Positions 17,346 to 25,109 of a stretch of DNA of 32,745 nucleotides are shown here, in pieces. Positions within the stretch are counted from its first letter, which is position 1. Each line of letters opens with the position of its first letter. A program made the translations under genes and the position numbers. This DNA comes from an uncultured Lachnospiraceae bacterium. GTDB taxonomy: Bacteria; Bacillota; Clostridia; Lachnospirales; Lachnospiraceae. The stretch lies in NCBI GenBank assembly GCA_902796425.1, contig CADBPC010000018.1:1-32745 (forward strand), read 5' to 3'. The notes under the pieces are model-generated. The model saw nothing but the letters and a program-made list of their open reading frames with translations. It had not been told where the DNA came from and made no database searches.

Positions 17346-18061
17346 ATTTCTATATACTCACTCTGTTTCCGGACATGGTCCGCGACGGCCTGAATACCAG
17401 CATCCTCGCAAGAGCGGCTGCATCCGGGCTGATCGGCATCGAAGCCGTGAATATCAGGGATTATACGAATAACCGCCACGGAAGGGTGGATGACTATACC
17501 TACGGCGGCGGCGCGGGGCTCCTTATGCAGGCACAGCCGGTCTATGACGCATGGCGCTCTGTGCAGGACAGGCTCCCGAAAAAGACGCGGGTCGTCTATA
17601 TGACGCCGCAGGGCGAAGTCTTTTCACAGGCAAAGGCCCAGGAGCTTTCGAAAGAAGAAAATCTCATTCTTCTTTGCGGGCATTACGAAGGAATTGACGA
17701 GCGGGTTATAGAAGAGATCGTGACCGACGAGATATCGGTCGGCGATTATGTGCTGACGGGAGGAGAGCTTCCCGCGATGATTGTGGTTGACGCCGTATCG
17801 CGTCTTATACCGGGCGTCCTTGGGAACGGAGCTTCGTCGCATACGGATTCGTTTCAGGACGGACTCCTGGAATACCCGCAGTATTCGAGGCCGGAGGTCT
17901 GGCAGGGAAAAAAGGTTCCCGAGGTCCTGCTGTCCGGCGATCACGCAAAGGTAGACGCGTGGAGAAAAGAACAGGCTCTCAAAAGAACGATGGAAAGACG
18001 GCCTGACCTGTACCGCAGGTATCAGGAACAATTGCTTGCAAATCAGGCTGCCGTATGGTAA
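17342..18061 (+). CDS. trmD: tRNA (guanine37-N1)-methyltransferase TrmD
   Basis: A 239-residue SPOUT-class methyltransferase that places m1G37 in tRNAs and so prevents +1 frameshifts. Diagnostic segments are LTLFPDMV, the flexible [10 protein letters not shown] loop, [13 protein letters not shown] and the knot region [15 protein letters not shown] with the conserved catalytic aspartate region HTDSF. The start overlaps the rimM stop by four bases. The last gene before rplS, from which it is separated by 212 bases of structured leader. Confidence 0.97.
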   Translation: MNFYILTLFPDMVRDGLNTSILARAAASGLIGIEAVNIRDYTNNRHGRVDDYTYGGGAGLLMQAQPVYDAWRSVQDRLPKKTRVVYMTPQGEVFSQAKAQELSKEENLILLCGHYEGIDERVIEEIVTDEISVGDYVLTGGELPAMIVVDAVSRLIPGVLGNGASSHTDSFQDGLLEYPQYSRPEVWQGKKVPEVLLSGDHAKVDAWRKEQALKRTMERRPDLYRRYQEQLLANQAAVW

Positions 18062-18068
18062 ATTATGT

Positions 18069-18168
18069 CTGCTGCTTTTTTGCAGCAGCAGGTAAAAGGT
18101 GTTCCTCTGCCGAGTGCGTGCGCGCTGCACGCAGCCCCGGTCCGTATCCGGAGGGGCGCATGATGCGC
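18069..18168 (+). promoter_or_regulatory. Structured leader upstream of rplS (possible L19 leader)
   Basis: Four hairpins follow each other in the 212-base gap between trmD and rplS: a 7-bp stem with a T6 loop (18069-18088), a 6-bp stem (18115-18120/18128-18133), CCCC/GGGG with an inner TCCG/CGGA stem (18135-18156), and GCGCA-TGA-TGCGC (18156-18168). Ribosomal protein L19 leaders in this position are known in Firmicutes and are thought to bind L19. I cannot confirm the consensus by eye. Confidence 0.45.
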
Positions 18169-18273
18169 GGATAAGAACATCGCAGCAGATCCTTACGTTC
18201 TGGTTTATGCCGGGCTTTGACCGGTGCTCAGAATTTACTGACAGCTGCATACCGGATAGAAGGAGAAAGAGAC

Positions 18274-18621
18274 ATGAGTCAGATTATCAGGGAAATCGAG
18301 GCCGCACAGCTCAAAGAGCAGGCGCCGCAGTTCAATGTCGGTGACACCGTTCGTGTCTACGGCAGAATCAAGGAAGGAAACCGTGAGAGAGTTCAGGTTT
18401 TCGAAGGCGTAGTTCTGAAGGTCCAGGGCGGCAGCAACAGAGCGACTTTTACTGTCCGCAAAGAGTCCAGCGGTATCGGTGTCGAGAAGACATGGCCCCT
18501 GCATTCCCCCAACGTGGAGAAGGTCGAAGTAGTAAGACACGGTAAAGTCAGAAGAGCAAAGCTGAATTACCTGCGCGAACTCAGCGGCAAGAAAGCAAAA
18601 GTCAAGGAAAAGAGAAGCTGA
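18274..18621 (+). CDS. rplS: 50S ribosomal protein L19
   Basis: A 115-residue ribosomal protein at the 30S-50S interface. Diagnostic segments are [25 protein letters not shown] and [15 protein letters not shown]. The ATG at 18274 has AGAAGGAGAAAG upstream; the 19-codon upstream extension of the frame has no ribosome binding site and is not part of the family. The gene ends with a strong terminator. The leader is unusually long and structured, consistent with autoregulation. Confidence 0.98.
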   Translation: MSQIIREIEAAQLKEQAPQFNVGDTVRVYGRIKEGNRERVQVFEGVVLKVQGGSNRATFTVRKESSGIGVEKTWPLHSPNVEKVEVVRHGKVRRAKLNYLRELSGKKAKVKEKRS

Positions 18622-18643
18622 GATACTGCATGTCAGGATCCGT

Positions 18644-18676
18644 AAGAACCGCACAATCATATGTGCGGTTCTTTTC
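18644..18676 (+). terminator. Intrinsic terminator after rplS
   Basis: A perfect 12-bp stem (18644-18655 with 18662-18673) with loop ATCATA ends in CTTTTC. No promoter is obvious in the 24 bases before the next gene, so that gene may depend on read-through. Confidence 0.85.
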
Positions 18677-18697
18677 ACATGAAGGGCGCTGAAGTCC

Positions 18698-19309
18698 ATG
18701 CTGCTGATACACAGAAAAAGAAAAGCAAGACATACATCGGGTCTGTCCTTCTACGAGGAAAAGGCTGCAATCAATGTAAAGCTCCTGCAGGAGATCGGCC
18801 TCTGGATCGCCAGCACACTGATCGCCGTGTTTCTGGGCGTCGCCTTTGTGACCGCCTTCGGCGTGCGCGTCAGGATGCGCAGCGCGGCGATGCAGCCGGA
18901 GATCGGCCGGGAGACGGTTGTGATGGTAGACAGGCTGTCTTATCAGATCTCGACGCCGTCCCAGGGAGACGTGATCGCGTTTTATCCCGGCGGCAACCGG
19001 GAAGCTGCGCCGCTGGTACGGCGCGTGGCTGCGGTGCCCGGCGAGGCTGTGCAGATTAATGAGGGGATACTCCTTGTCAACGGAGTGCCGCTTCGAAGCG
19101 GCATGCAGATGGACCCCATCACCGATCCGGGGATCGCTGCGGATCCCGTAAAGCTTCGTGAGAACGAGTACTTTGTGATCGGTGACAACCGCAATAACAG
19201 CGAGGATTCGCGTTCAGCCTATCTCGGGCCGGTGAACAGTTCCTGGATTATCGGCAGGGTATGGATTGCTCTGTGGGCGGACGGCGAAAAGCTGCATCTT
19301 ATTAAATAA
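18698..19309 (+). CDS. Signal peptidase I homologue lacking catalytic Ser and Lys
   Basis: A 203-residue S26-family protein with a cytoplasmic N-terminus, one membrane helix (about 33-54) and an outer domain. It keeps the fold motifs VVMVDRLSY, GDVIAFYP, VPGE (114-116 is PGE) and VIGDNRNNSEDSR. The nucleophile position, the serine directly before the conserved methionine, is alanine (A64 in RSAAMQPE), and the general-base lysine in the KR pair is arginine (R108 in LVRRVAAVPGE). The nucleotides are unambiguous: AGC GCG GCG ATG. So it should not cleave by the normal Ser-Lys mechanism. The intact paralogue is two genes downstream. It might bind precursors, regulate the active enzyme or have a structural role. 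The ribosome binding site is weak and distant. Confidence 0.88.
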   Translation: MLLIHRKRKARHTSGLSFYEEKAAINVKLLQEIGLWIASTLIAVFLGVAFVTAFGVRVRMRSAAMQPEIGRETVVMVDRLSYQISTPSQGDVIAFYPGGNREAAPLVRRVAAVPGEAVQINEGILLVNGVPLRSGMQMDPITDPGIAADPVKLRENEYFVIGDNRNNSEDSRSAYLGPVNSSWIIGRVWIALWADGEKLHLIK

Positions 19310-19318
19310 CCGGAGATT

Positions 19319-20158
19319 ATGGATAATATCAACTGGTATCCGGGGCATATGACAAAAGCCCGCAGGATGATGGAAGAGAATATTAAGCTCGTTGATCTTC
19401 TGATCGAGATTATCGATGCAAGGATACCATATACCAGCCGCAACCCCGATATTGACGCCATGGGAAAGTCAAAGGCAAGAGTCCTGGTGATGGGGAAGGC
19501 GGATCTTGCGGATCCTGTAAGGACGCAGAAGGCACAGAAGGAATTTGAAGACGCCGGGTTTACCGTGATCGCTGTAGATTCCAGGGACAGGAAGCTCGCT
19601 TCAAAGGTCCAGGCCGCTGCCTTTTCGGCCTGCAGGGAGAAAATTGAAAGAGATAGAAAAAGAGGAATCATCGGAAGACCGGTGCGTGCAATGATCTGCG
19701 GAATCCCGAATGTCGGGAAGTCCACGCTGATCAACTCGCTTGCGGGGCGTTCGAGCGCAAAGACCGGCAGCAGGCCCGGAGTTACCAGGGGAAAGCAGTG
19801 GATCAGTGTCAGCAGACAGGATTCGAGAAAGCTTGAGATCCTGGATACGCCCGGCATTCTCTGGCCGAAGCTCGGAGATGACGCGGTCGGCATAAAGCTT
19901 GCGCTTGTCGGTTCCATCGGGGATACTATTCTGGATGAATATGCTCTCTCAAACGAACTGATCGCCTTTATGAACCGAGAGTATCCCGGAATACTGGAGG
20001 AAAAGTACGCGAAGGGCAGCCCTGTGGAGCGCATCGAGGACATTGCCGGGGGAAGAAATCTTTACCTGAAGGGGAAAGAACCGGATACGGCAAGAGCTGC
20101 TCATCTTCTTCTGGATGATTTCAAAAACGGAAGGACAGGTAGGATATCGCTTGAATAA
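19319..20158 (+). CDS. rbgA: Ribosome biogenesis GTPase RbgA (YlqF)
   Basis: A 279-residue circularly permuted GTPase for late 50S assembly. It begins NINWYPGHMTKARR, the family start. Motif order is permuted: G4 comes first, then G5, G1 (GIPNVGKST, about 128-136), the G2 region (GSRPGVTRG) and G3 (DTPG, 176-179), followed by a C-terminal helical RNA-binding domain. The G4 motif reads GKAD (residues 59-62) where NKAD is expected, so the asparagine that contacts guanine is replaced by glycine. Otherwise the protein looks intact. A ribosome binding site, CCGGAG, precedes the ATG. The end overlaps the following signal peptidase start. The rplS-lepB-rbgA-rnhB order is common in Firmicutes. Confidence 0.95.
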   Translation: MDNINWYPGHMTKARRMMEENIKLVDLLIEIIDARIPYTSRNPDIDAMGKSKARVLVMGKADLADPVRTQKAQKEFEDAGFTVIAVDSRDRKLASKVQAAAFSACREKIERDRKRGIIGRPVRAMICGIPNVGKSTLINSLAGRSSAKTGSRPGVTRGKQWISVSRQDSRKLEILDTPGILWPKLGDDAVGIKLALVGSIGDTILDEYALSNELIAFMNREYPGILEEKYAKGSPVERIEDIAGGRNLYLKGKEPDTARAAHLLLDDFKNGRTGRISLE

Positions 20159-20711
20159 CACAATTGTTAAGGAAATCATCTCTTATATAACCTGGTTTGC
20201 GGCGGTTATTCTGATCTCTTTTCTTCTGATCAGATTTGTGACGCAAAGGACGGATGTCAACGGCTCGTCCATGGTTCCGACGTTGGAGGACGGCGATCAG
20301 CTGATGGCTGATAAGCTCTCTTATCGTTTTCATGACCCCGAACGGTTTGATATTATTATTTTCCCTTTCAAATATAAGGAAAAGACATACTTCATCAAAC
20401 GGATCATCGGCCTTCCGGGCGAGAGCGTGCGCATCGATGAACAGGGCGTTATCTACATCAACGGAGAGGTCCTGGAGGAGAACTACGGCCTGGATCCCAT
20501 CTATTACGCAGGGCGGGCCGCAGAGGAAATCCATCTGGCAGACGACGAATACTTCGTGCTCGGCGACAACCGCACGGTCAGTGAGGACAGCCGCTATGAA
20601 GAAGTCGGGAATATCAAGCGCAGGGACCTGATCGGCAGAGCATTTATCCGTATCTGGCCTTTGAACAAGTTCGGAATCATAAAGAGCGACAGTCAGGGAG
20701 CCGCCAAATGA
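20151..20711 (+). CDS. lepB: Signal peptidase I (intact, probable TTG start)
   Basis: A 186-residue membrane protease that removes signal peptides outside the membrane. One N-terminal helix (about 10-30) leads into the catalytic domain with nucleophile S40 in NGSSMVPTL, MADKLSYRF, FDIIIFPF, general base K83 in FIKRIIGLPGE, and VLGDNRTVSEDSR. A TTG at 20151 lies six bases after AGGTAGGA and overlaps the rbgA stop; the longer frame from an ATG at 20115 lies within rbgA and adds 12 residues without a ribosome binding site. The stop overlaps rnhB (ATGA). This is the working partner of the substituted paralogue upstream. Confidence 0.95.
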   Translation: MNNTIVKEIISYITWFAAVILISFLLIRFVTQRTDVNGSSMVPTLEDGDQLMADKLSYRFHDPERFDIIIFPFKYKEKTYFIKRIIGLPGESVRIDEQGVIYINGEVLEENYGLDPIYYAGRAAEEIHLADDEYFVLGDNRTVSEDSRYEEVGNIKRRDLIGRAFIRIWPLNKFGIIKSDSQGAAK

Positions 20712-21400
20712 CGAAAAAAGAAGAGGCCGCGATAAAGAGGCAGGAGCGGCTCGAGAAGGAAAAGCAGCGCGTCGCCGCAATGAGAGAGTTTGAAAACCAT
20801 GCGGTGACGGACTGCATCGGGAAGGACGTGCGCGGAGCACACCTTCTTATCTGCGGCATCGATGAAGCTGGGAGAGGCCCTCTTGCGGGGCCGGTGGCTG
20901 CAGGCGCCGTCATTCTTCCTGCCGATTCGGACATCCTGTATCTGAACGATTCCAAAAAGCTCTCGGCTGCAAGGCGAGGGGAGCTCTATGACAGAATCCG
21001 GCAGGAGGCGCTTGCATATCATGTCGCGCTTGTCGGCCCTGAGAGAATTGATGAGATCAATATTCTGCAGGCCACCTATGAGGCCATGCGGCAGGCCGTG
21101 GCGGGTCTTTCCGTAAAGCCGGACGTTCTTGTCAACGACGCAGTCACGATACCCGGGATCGGAATCCCGCAGGTTCCTGTCATTAAGGGCGACGCAAAAT
21201 GCATCAGCATCGCCGCCGCCAGCATTATGGCAAAGGTCGAAAGAGACCGGCTGATGGAAGAATACGACAGGCAGTATCCCGAATACGGTTTTGCCTCCCA
21301 TAAGGGATACGGAACCGCGGCGCATATCGAAGCCATCCGGAAGTACGGACCCTGTCCGATTCACCGCAGATCATTTATCGGCAATATCATTAGCCTTTGA
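20708..21400 (+). CDS. rnhB: Ribonuclease HII
   Basis: A 230-residue endonuclease that removes ribonucleotides from DNA-RNA hybrids. The catalytic domain starts about residue 47: ICGIDEAGRGPLAGPV (first Asp-Glu pair), LNDSKKLSAARR, LVNDAVTIPGI (third acidic residue) and VIKGDAKCISIAAASIMAKV (fourth). The C-terminal motif HKGYGTAAHIEAIRKYGPCPIHR is typical. The lysine- and glutamate-rich N-terminal helix of about 40 residues is longer than in E. coli. The start overlaps the lepB stop. The next gene, yraN, continues in the same reading frame after the TGA. Confidence 0.96.
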   Translation: MTKKEEAAIKRQERLEKEKQRVAAMREFENHAVTDCIGKDVRGAHLLICGIDEAGRGPLAGPVAAGAVILPADSDILYLNDSKKLSAARRGELYDRIRQEALAYHVALVGPERIDEINILQATYEAMRQAVAGLSVKPDVLVNDAVTIPGIGIPQVPVIKGDAKCISIAAASIMAKVERDRLMEEYDRQYPEYGFASHKGYGTAAHIEAIRKYGPCPIHRRSFIGNIISL

Positions 21401-21415
21401 AAGAAGGGATCAGGC

Positions 21416-21823
21416 CTGACCGGGGATAAAAAGAATCCTGAAGATAAAAAGAATCTCAGAAAATGCGGAGCCGTGAGGGAGGCCCTCGCGGCGTGCTTTC
21501 TTGAAAATAACGGCGTCAGGATCACGCACCGCAATTTCCGCGGCGGAAGGCGCGGTGAGATCGATCTGATCGGATATGACGGAGAATACCTCGTATTTTT
21601 TGAAGTAAAGTTCCGGTCGTCACTGTCTTCGGGCTTTCCGGAGGAAGCGGTCACCATTACAAAGCAGCGGACAATCTGCAGAGTCGCGGACTACTTCAGG
21701 GCAGTATATCCGGAGGAGGATACGGGGAAAGTACGCTTCGATGTCGTTGCACTCACAGACGGTCCGGACAGGGTATGTCACCTCCGGTGGATCAAAAATG
21801 CCTTTGAATATCACGGCCGTTAA
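21416..21823 (+). CDS. yraN: YraN/UPF0102 nuclease-like protein with uncertain start
   Basis: A protein of about 117-135 residues with the endonuclease-like core of the YraN family: RGEIDLIGYDGEYLVFFEVKFRSS (D and E-x-K of the PD-(D/E)XK type; the stretch is around 21553-21624). The function is not established. No ATG, GTG or TTG lies in frame between the rnhB stop and a GTG at 21473, and that GTG would cut into the conserved first helix (GAVREALAACFLENNG) and has its purine stretch only two bases away. A CTG at 21416 has AAGAAGGGA seven bases upstream, so I place the start there; 21473 is the alternative, and read-through of the rnhB stop is a third. Confidence 0.8.
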   Translation: MTGDKKNPEDKKNLRKCGAVREALAACFLENNGVRITHRNFRGGRRGEIDLIGYDGEYLVFFEVKFRSSLSSGFPEEAVTITKQRTICRVADYFRAVYPEEDTGKVRFDVVALTDGPDRVCHLRWIKNAFEYHGR

Positions 21824-21876
21824 TGTAAACTATATTGATGCCGAAAATGTATATATAGAAAATAAGGAGTCCTGCC

Positions 21877-23103
21877 ATGTCAGATATCGAACTTCATCAG
21901 CAGCTGGAACGCAGAATCCCTGTAGCGCCGCTGGGACTTATCATCATGCCCTCGGCTCAGCAGATCGGCGAGAGGGTCAATAATTATATCGCCGGTTTCC
22001 GCAGAAACTTTGACAATATCATCAAAGGGGAAAGCAGCTTTGCGGATTATCAGAAGGATGACTACCGGATGAATGTCAGCGCGGTCCGGTTCGGCACAGG
22101 CGAAGGAAAGGGCGTTGTCATCGATTCCCCCCGCGGCAAGGATATCTATATCCTTACGGATGTGATGAACCATTCGCTGACCTATAAGATGAACGGTTTT
22201 ATCAATCATATGTCGCCGGACGATCATTTCCAGGCCCTGAAAAGAATGATCGCAGCCATTCAGGGAAAGGCGGCGAGGATTACGGTTGTCATGCCGTTTC
22301 TGTATGAGGGCCGCCAGCACAAACGTTCTTCCAGGGAATCCCTGGATGCGGCCATGATGCTGGACGAGCTCGTAAAAATGGGCGTTGACAATTTCATCAC
22401 CTTTGACGCGCATGATCCGAGGATCCAGAATGTCGCGCCACTATTTTCCTTTGAGAATTTTATTTCGCCCTACCAGTTTTTAAGGTGCATCATTCACAGC
22501 TTCCCGGATATTGTGATCGACAAGGATCATTTCGTTGTCATCAGTCCGGATGAAGGGGCGCTCGACAGGGCCGTGTATTTTGCCAATGTCATCGGAGCGG
22601 ATACCGGCATGTTCTATAAGAGACGCGACTATTCCAGGATTGTCGGCGGCAAGAACCCGATCGTAGCGCACGAATTCCTGGGAACCGATCTTGCCGGCAA
22701 GGATGTCATCATCATGGATGATATGATTTCCTCCGGCGGCAGTATCCTGGACACTGCAAAACAGCTCAAAGCAATGAATGCCGGGCATGTCTTTCTCTGC
22801 ACCACATTCGGTCTGTTCACGGACGGCCCGGAGGCATTTGATGAAGCCTATGCCGCGGGCGGCTTTGACAGAGTCATAACAACAAACCTGACCTATCTGC
22901 CTCCGGATGTTCTTGACCGCGAATGGTTCATGACGGCGGATATGAGCAAGTATATTGCAACAATAATAGATTTTTATAACCACAACGCGTCTGTCAACAG
23001 CGTTTCGACGCCCACGGATAAAATCCATGAGGCACTTGCCAATTTTAACCGCAGGGAGCAGACAGCTTTTGACAAAGAGATGCTTGAAACCACGGAATTC
23101 TGA
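21877..23103 (+). CDS. prs: Ribose-phosphate pyrophosphokinase (long form)
   Basis: A 408-residue enzyme that makes PRPP from ribose 5-phosphate and ATP for nucleotide, histidine and tryptophan synthesis. Visible elements are FLYEGRQHKRSSRESL (ATP loop), ITFDAHDPRIQ (catalytic DxH region), VVISPDEGALDRAVYFA and the PRPP loop VIIMDDMISSGGSILDTA. It is about 90 residues longer than the classical 315-residue enzyme and has MDDMISSGG where the classical loop reads DMIDTAGT; such forms occur in Lachnospiraceae. Strict allosteric behaviour cannot be inferred. A good AAGGAG site precedes the ATG. The upstream gap is AT-rich but a promoter could not be fixed. der follows after seven bases. Confidence 0.92.
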   Translation: MSDIELHQQLERRIPVAPLGLIIMPSAQQIGERVNNYIAGFRRNFDNIIKGESSFADYQKDDYRMNVSAVRFGTGEGKGVVIDSPRGKDIYILTDVMNHSLTYKMNGFINHMSPDDHFQALKRMIAAIQGKAARITVVMPFLYEGRQHKRSSRESLDAAMMLDELVKMGVDNFITFDAHDPRIQNVAPLFSFENFISPYQFLRCIIHSFPDIVIDKDHFVVISPDEGALDRAVYFANVIGADTGMFYKRRDYSRIVGGKNPIVAHEFLGTDLAGKDVIIMDDMISSGGSILDTAKQLKAMNAGHVFLCTTFGLFTDGPEAFDEAYAAGGFDRVITTNLTYLPPDVLDREWFMTADMSKYIATIIDFYNHNASVNSVSTPTDKIHEALANFNRREQTAFDKEMLETTEF

Positions 23104-23110
23104 TTAAACA

Positions 23111-24454
23111 ATGTCTAAAAGAAAAAGAAAACCGATTATAGCAATCGTCGGAAGACCGAATGTCGGCAAATCCACGCTGTTCAACGCAATTGCCGGCGAG
23201 AAGATCTCGATTGTAAAGGACACGCCCGGCGTTACGAGAGACCGCATCTACGCGGAATGCAGCTGGCTGAATTATGACTTTACGCTGATCGACACAGGCG
23301 GTATCGAGCCGGATTCCAAGGACGTGATCCTGCGCCAGATGCGTGAGCAGGCCCAGATTGCCATCGATATGGCGGATGTCATCCTCTTTATGGTGGATGT
23401 GCGGCAGGGACTTACGGATACGGACGACAAGGTCGCCGACATGCTCCGCCGCTCGGGCAAGCCGATCGTGCTGACGGTCAACAAGGTCGACCGGCCGTTG
23501 GAACAGCAGGCGGAGGTCTATGAGTTTTATAACCTGGGGATCGGCGATCCGGTTCCGGTATCCTCCGTCAACAAGATGGGCCTCGGAGATCTTCTGGACG
23601 AAGCGGTGAAATATTTCCCCGACACATCCCTGGAGGAAGAGGAAGAAGACACCGTCCGCGTCGCCATTATCGGAAAGCCGAATGTCGGAAAGTCTTCGAT
23701 CGTGAACCGTCTGATCGGTGAGAATCGTGTTATTGTCTCGGACATCGCGGGAACCACCAGGGATGCGGTCGATACGAGGGTGCGATACAACGGCCAGGAT
23801 TATATCTTTGTCGACACGGCCGGTCTTCGGAGAAAGAACAAGATCTCGGAAGAGCTTGAACGCTTTATGGTCATCCGCGCCGTAGCCGCCGTTGAGCGAT
23901 CGGACATCGCCGTGCTCGTCATCAGCGCGACCGAGGGCGTAACGGAGCAGGACGCAAAGATTGCCGGCATCGCGCACGAAAGAGGCAAGGCGGTTATCAT
24001 TGCCGTCAACAAGTGGGACGCAATCGAAAAGGATAACCACACGACGAAGGAATTTACCGATAAGATTCATCAGATTCTTTCCTTTATTCCTTATGCCGAG
24101 ATACTGTTCCTGTCCGCAAAGACAGGCCAGCGCCTCACGAAGCTGTATGAGACAATCGATACGGTTTACGCGAACCAGAATCTGAGAATCCAGACCGGCG
24201 TCCTCAACGAAATCCTCACGGAAGCGGCGATTATGCAGCAGCCCCCGTCAGATAAGGGAAGAATGCTGAAGATTTACTACGGCACGCAGGCGGGCGTAAA
24301 GCCGCCGACCTTTGTTCTCTTTGTCAATTATAAGGATCTGATGCATTTCTCGTATCAGCGGTATATCGAGAACCGCATACGCGAGAGCTTCGGTTTTAAG
24401 GGAACACCCCTGCGGTTTATCATCCGCGAAAGAAACGAAAAGGATAAAAGCTGA
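23111..24454 (+). CDS. der: Ribosome-associated GTPase Der (EngA)
   Basis: A 447-residue protein with two GTPase domains in tandem and a C-terminal KH-like domain, needed for 50S maturation. The first domain has GRPNVGKSTLF, DTGG and NKVD; the second has GKPNVGKSSIV, DTAG and NKWD. The acidic linker EEEEED (about residues 176-181) separates them. The KH-like domain (YYGTQAGVKPPTFVLFVN) begins about residue 360. All G motifs look intact. Probably co-transcribed with prs and plsY. Confidence 0.97.
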   Translation: MSKRKRKPIIAIVGRPNVGKSTLFNAIAGEKISIVKDTPGVTRDRIYAECSWLNYDFTLIDTGGIEPDSKDVILRQMREQAQIAIDMADVILFMVDVRQGLTDTDDKVADMLRRSGKPIVLTVNKVDRPLEQQAEVYEFYNLGIGDPVPVSSVNKMGLGDLLDEAVKYFPDTSLEEEEEDTVRVAIIGKPNVGKSSIVNRLIGENRVIVSDIAGTTRDAVDTRVRYNGQDYIFVDTAGLRRKNKISEELERFMVIRAVAAVERSDIAVLVISATEGVTEQDAKIAGIAHERGKAVIIAVNKWDAIEKDNHTTKEFTDKIHQILSFIPYAEILFLSAKTGQRLTKLYETIDTVYANQNLRIQTGVLNEILTEAAIMQQPPSDKGRMLKIYYGTQAGVKPPTFVLFVNYKDLMHFSYQRYIENRIRESFGFKGTPLRFIIRERNEKDKS

Positions 24455-24460
24455 AACATT

Positions 24461-25105
24461 ATGATACTGCGAATCGTATGTCTTGTAATGGGATATTGTT
24501 TCGGAATGATCCAGTGGGCCTATATTCTGGGGAAAAAGCACGGCATCGATATTCGTGAGCACGGAAGCGGCAATTCCGGAACGACAAACGCCATCAGGGT
24601 AATGGGGCCCAGGACCGGAATCCTGGTTTTTCTCCTGGATATGGGCAAAAGCCTTGCAGCTATCCTTCTTACAGGTTTATTATTCGGAAAGACGCATCCG
24701 GAGATGGTATATCTTCTTAAGATGTATACGATCGCGGGATGTGTCCTGGGACATGATTTTCCGTTTTATATGAATTTCAAAGGCGGAAAGGGTGTCGCCG
24801 TTCTGGCAGGATTTGTTATTGCGTTTCACATTTCCTTCCTGCCGGTCGCGCTGCTCCTGTTCTTCGTCCCGTTCCTGGTGACACATTATGTGTCTCTCGG
24901 ATCACTTTTATTATATGCCGGCGTCCTCATACAGCTTATTATTGAAGGACAGTGCGGCGTGTTTTCTCCGACGCCGCAGAAATACCTTGTGGAAATGTAT
25001 GTGATCCAGGCATTTCTTTCCGGCATGGCATGGTACCGTCACCGCGCGAACATAAAGCGTCTGATAAGCGGCACGGAGAGTAAGACATATTTGGGAAAGC
25101 ACTGA
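24461..25105 (+). CDS. plsY: Acyl-phosphate:glycerol-3-phosphate acyltransferase PlsY
   Basis: A 214-residue membrane enzyme that acylates the sn-1 position of glycerol 3-phosphate, the first step of phospholipid synthesis. Five or so membrane helices are visible. The three active-site motifs are present: GSGNSGTTN (usual GSGNxGATN), GHDFPFYMNFKGGKGVA (about 97-113) and, less clearly, the C-terminal glutamate/arginine region. Located between der and gpsA; gpsA makes its substrate, so the pair forms a small pathway unit. Confidence 0.95.
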   Translation: MILRIVCLVMGYCFGMIQWAYILGKKHGIDIREHGSGNSGTTNAIRVMGPRTGILVFLLDMGKSLAAILLTGLLFGKTHPEMVYLLKMYTIAGCVLGHDFPFYMNFKGGKGVAVLAGFVIAFHISFLPVALLLFFVPFLVTHYVSLGSLLLYAGVLIQLIIEGQCGVFSPTPQKYLVEMYVIQAFLSGMAWYRHRANIKRLISGTESKTYLGKH

Positions 25106-25109
25106 TACT

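Noticed and set aside
21800..21876. Possible promoter before prs
   Set aside because: Several AT-rich hexamers resemble -10 boxes, but none has a -35 partner at 16-18 bases that is better than chance.
23045..24070. 341-codon minus-strand open frame opposite der
   Set aside because: Shadow of the GTPase gene, with arginine- and aspartate-rich content typical of antisense frames.
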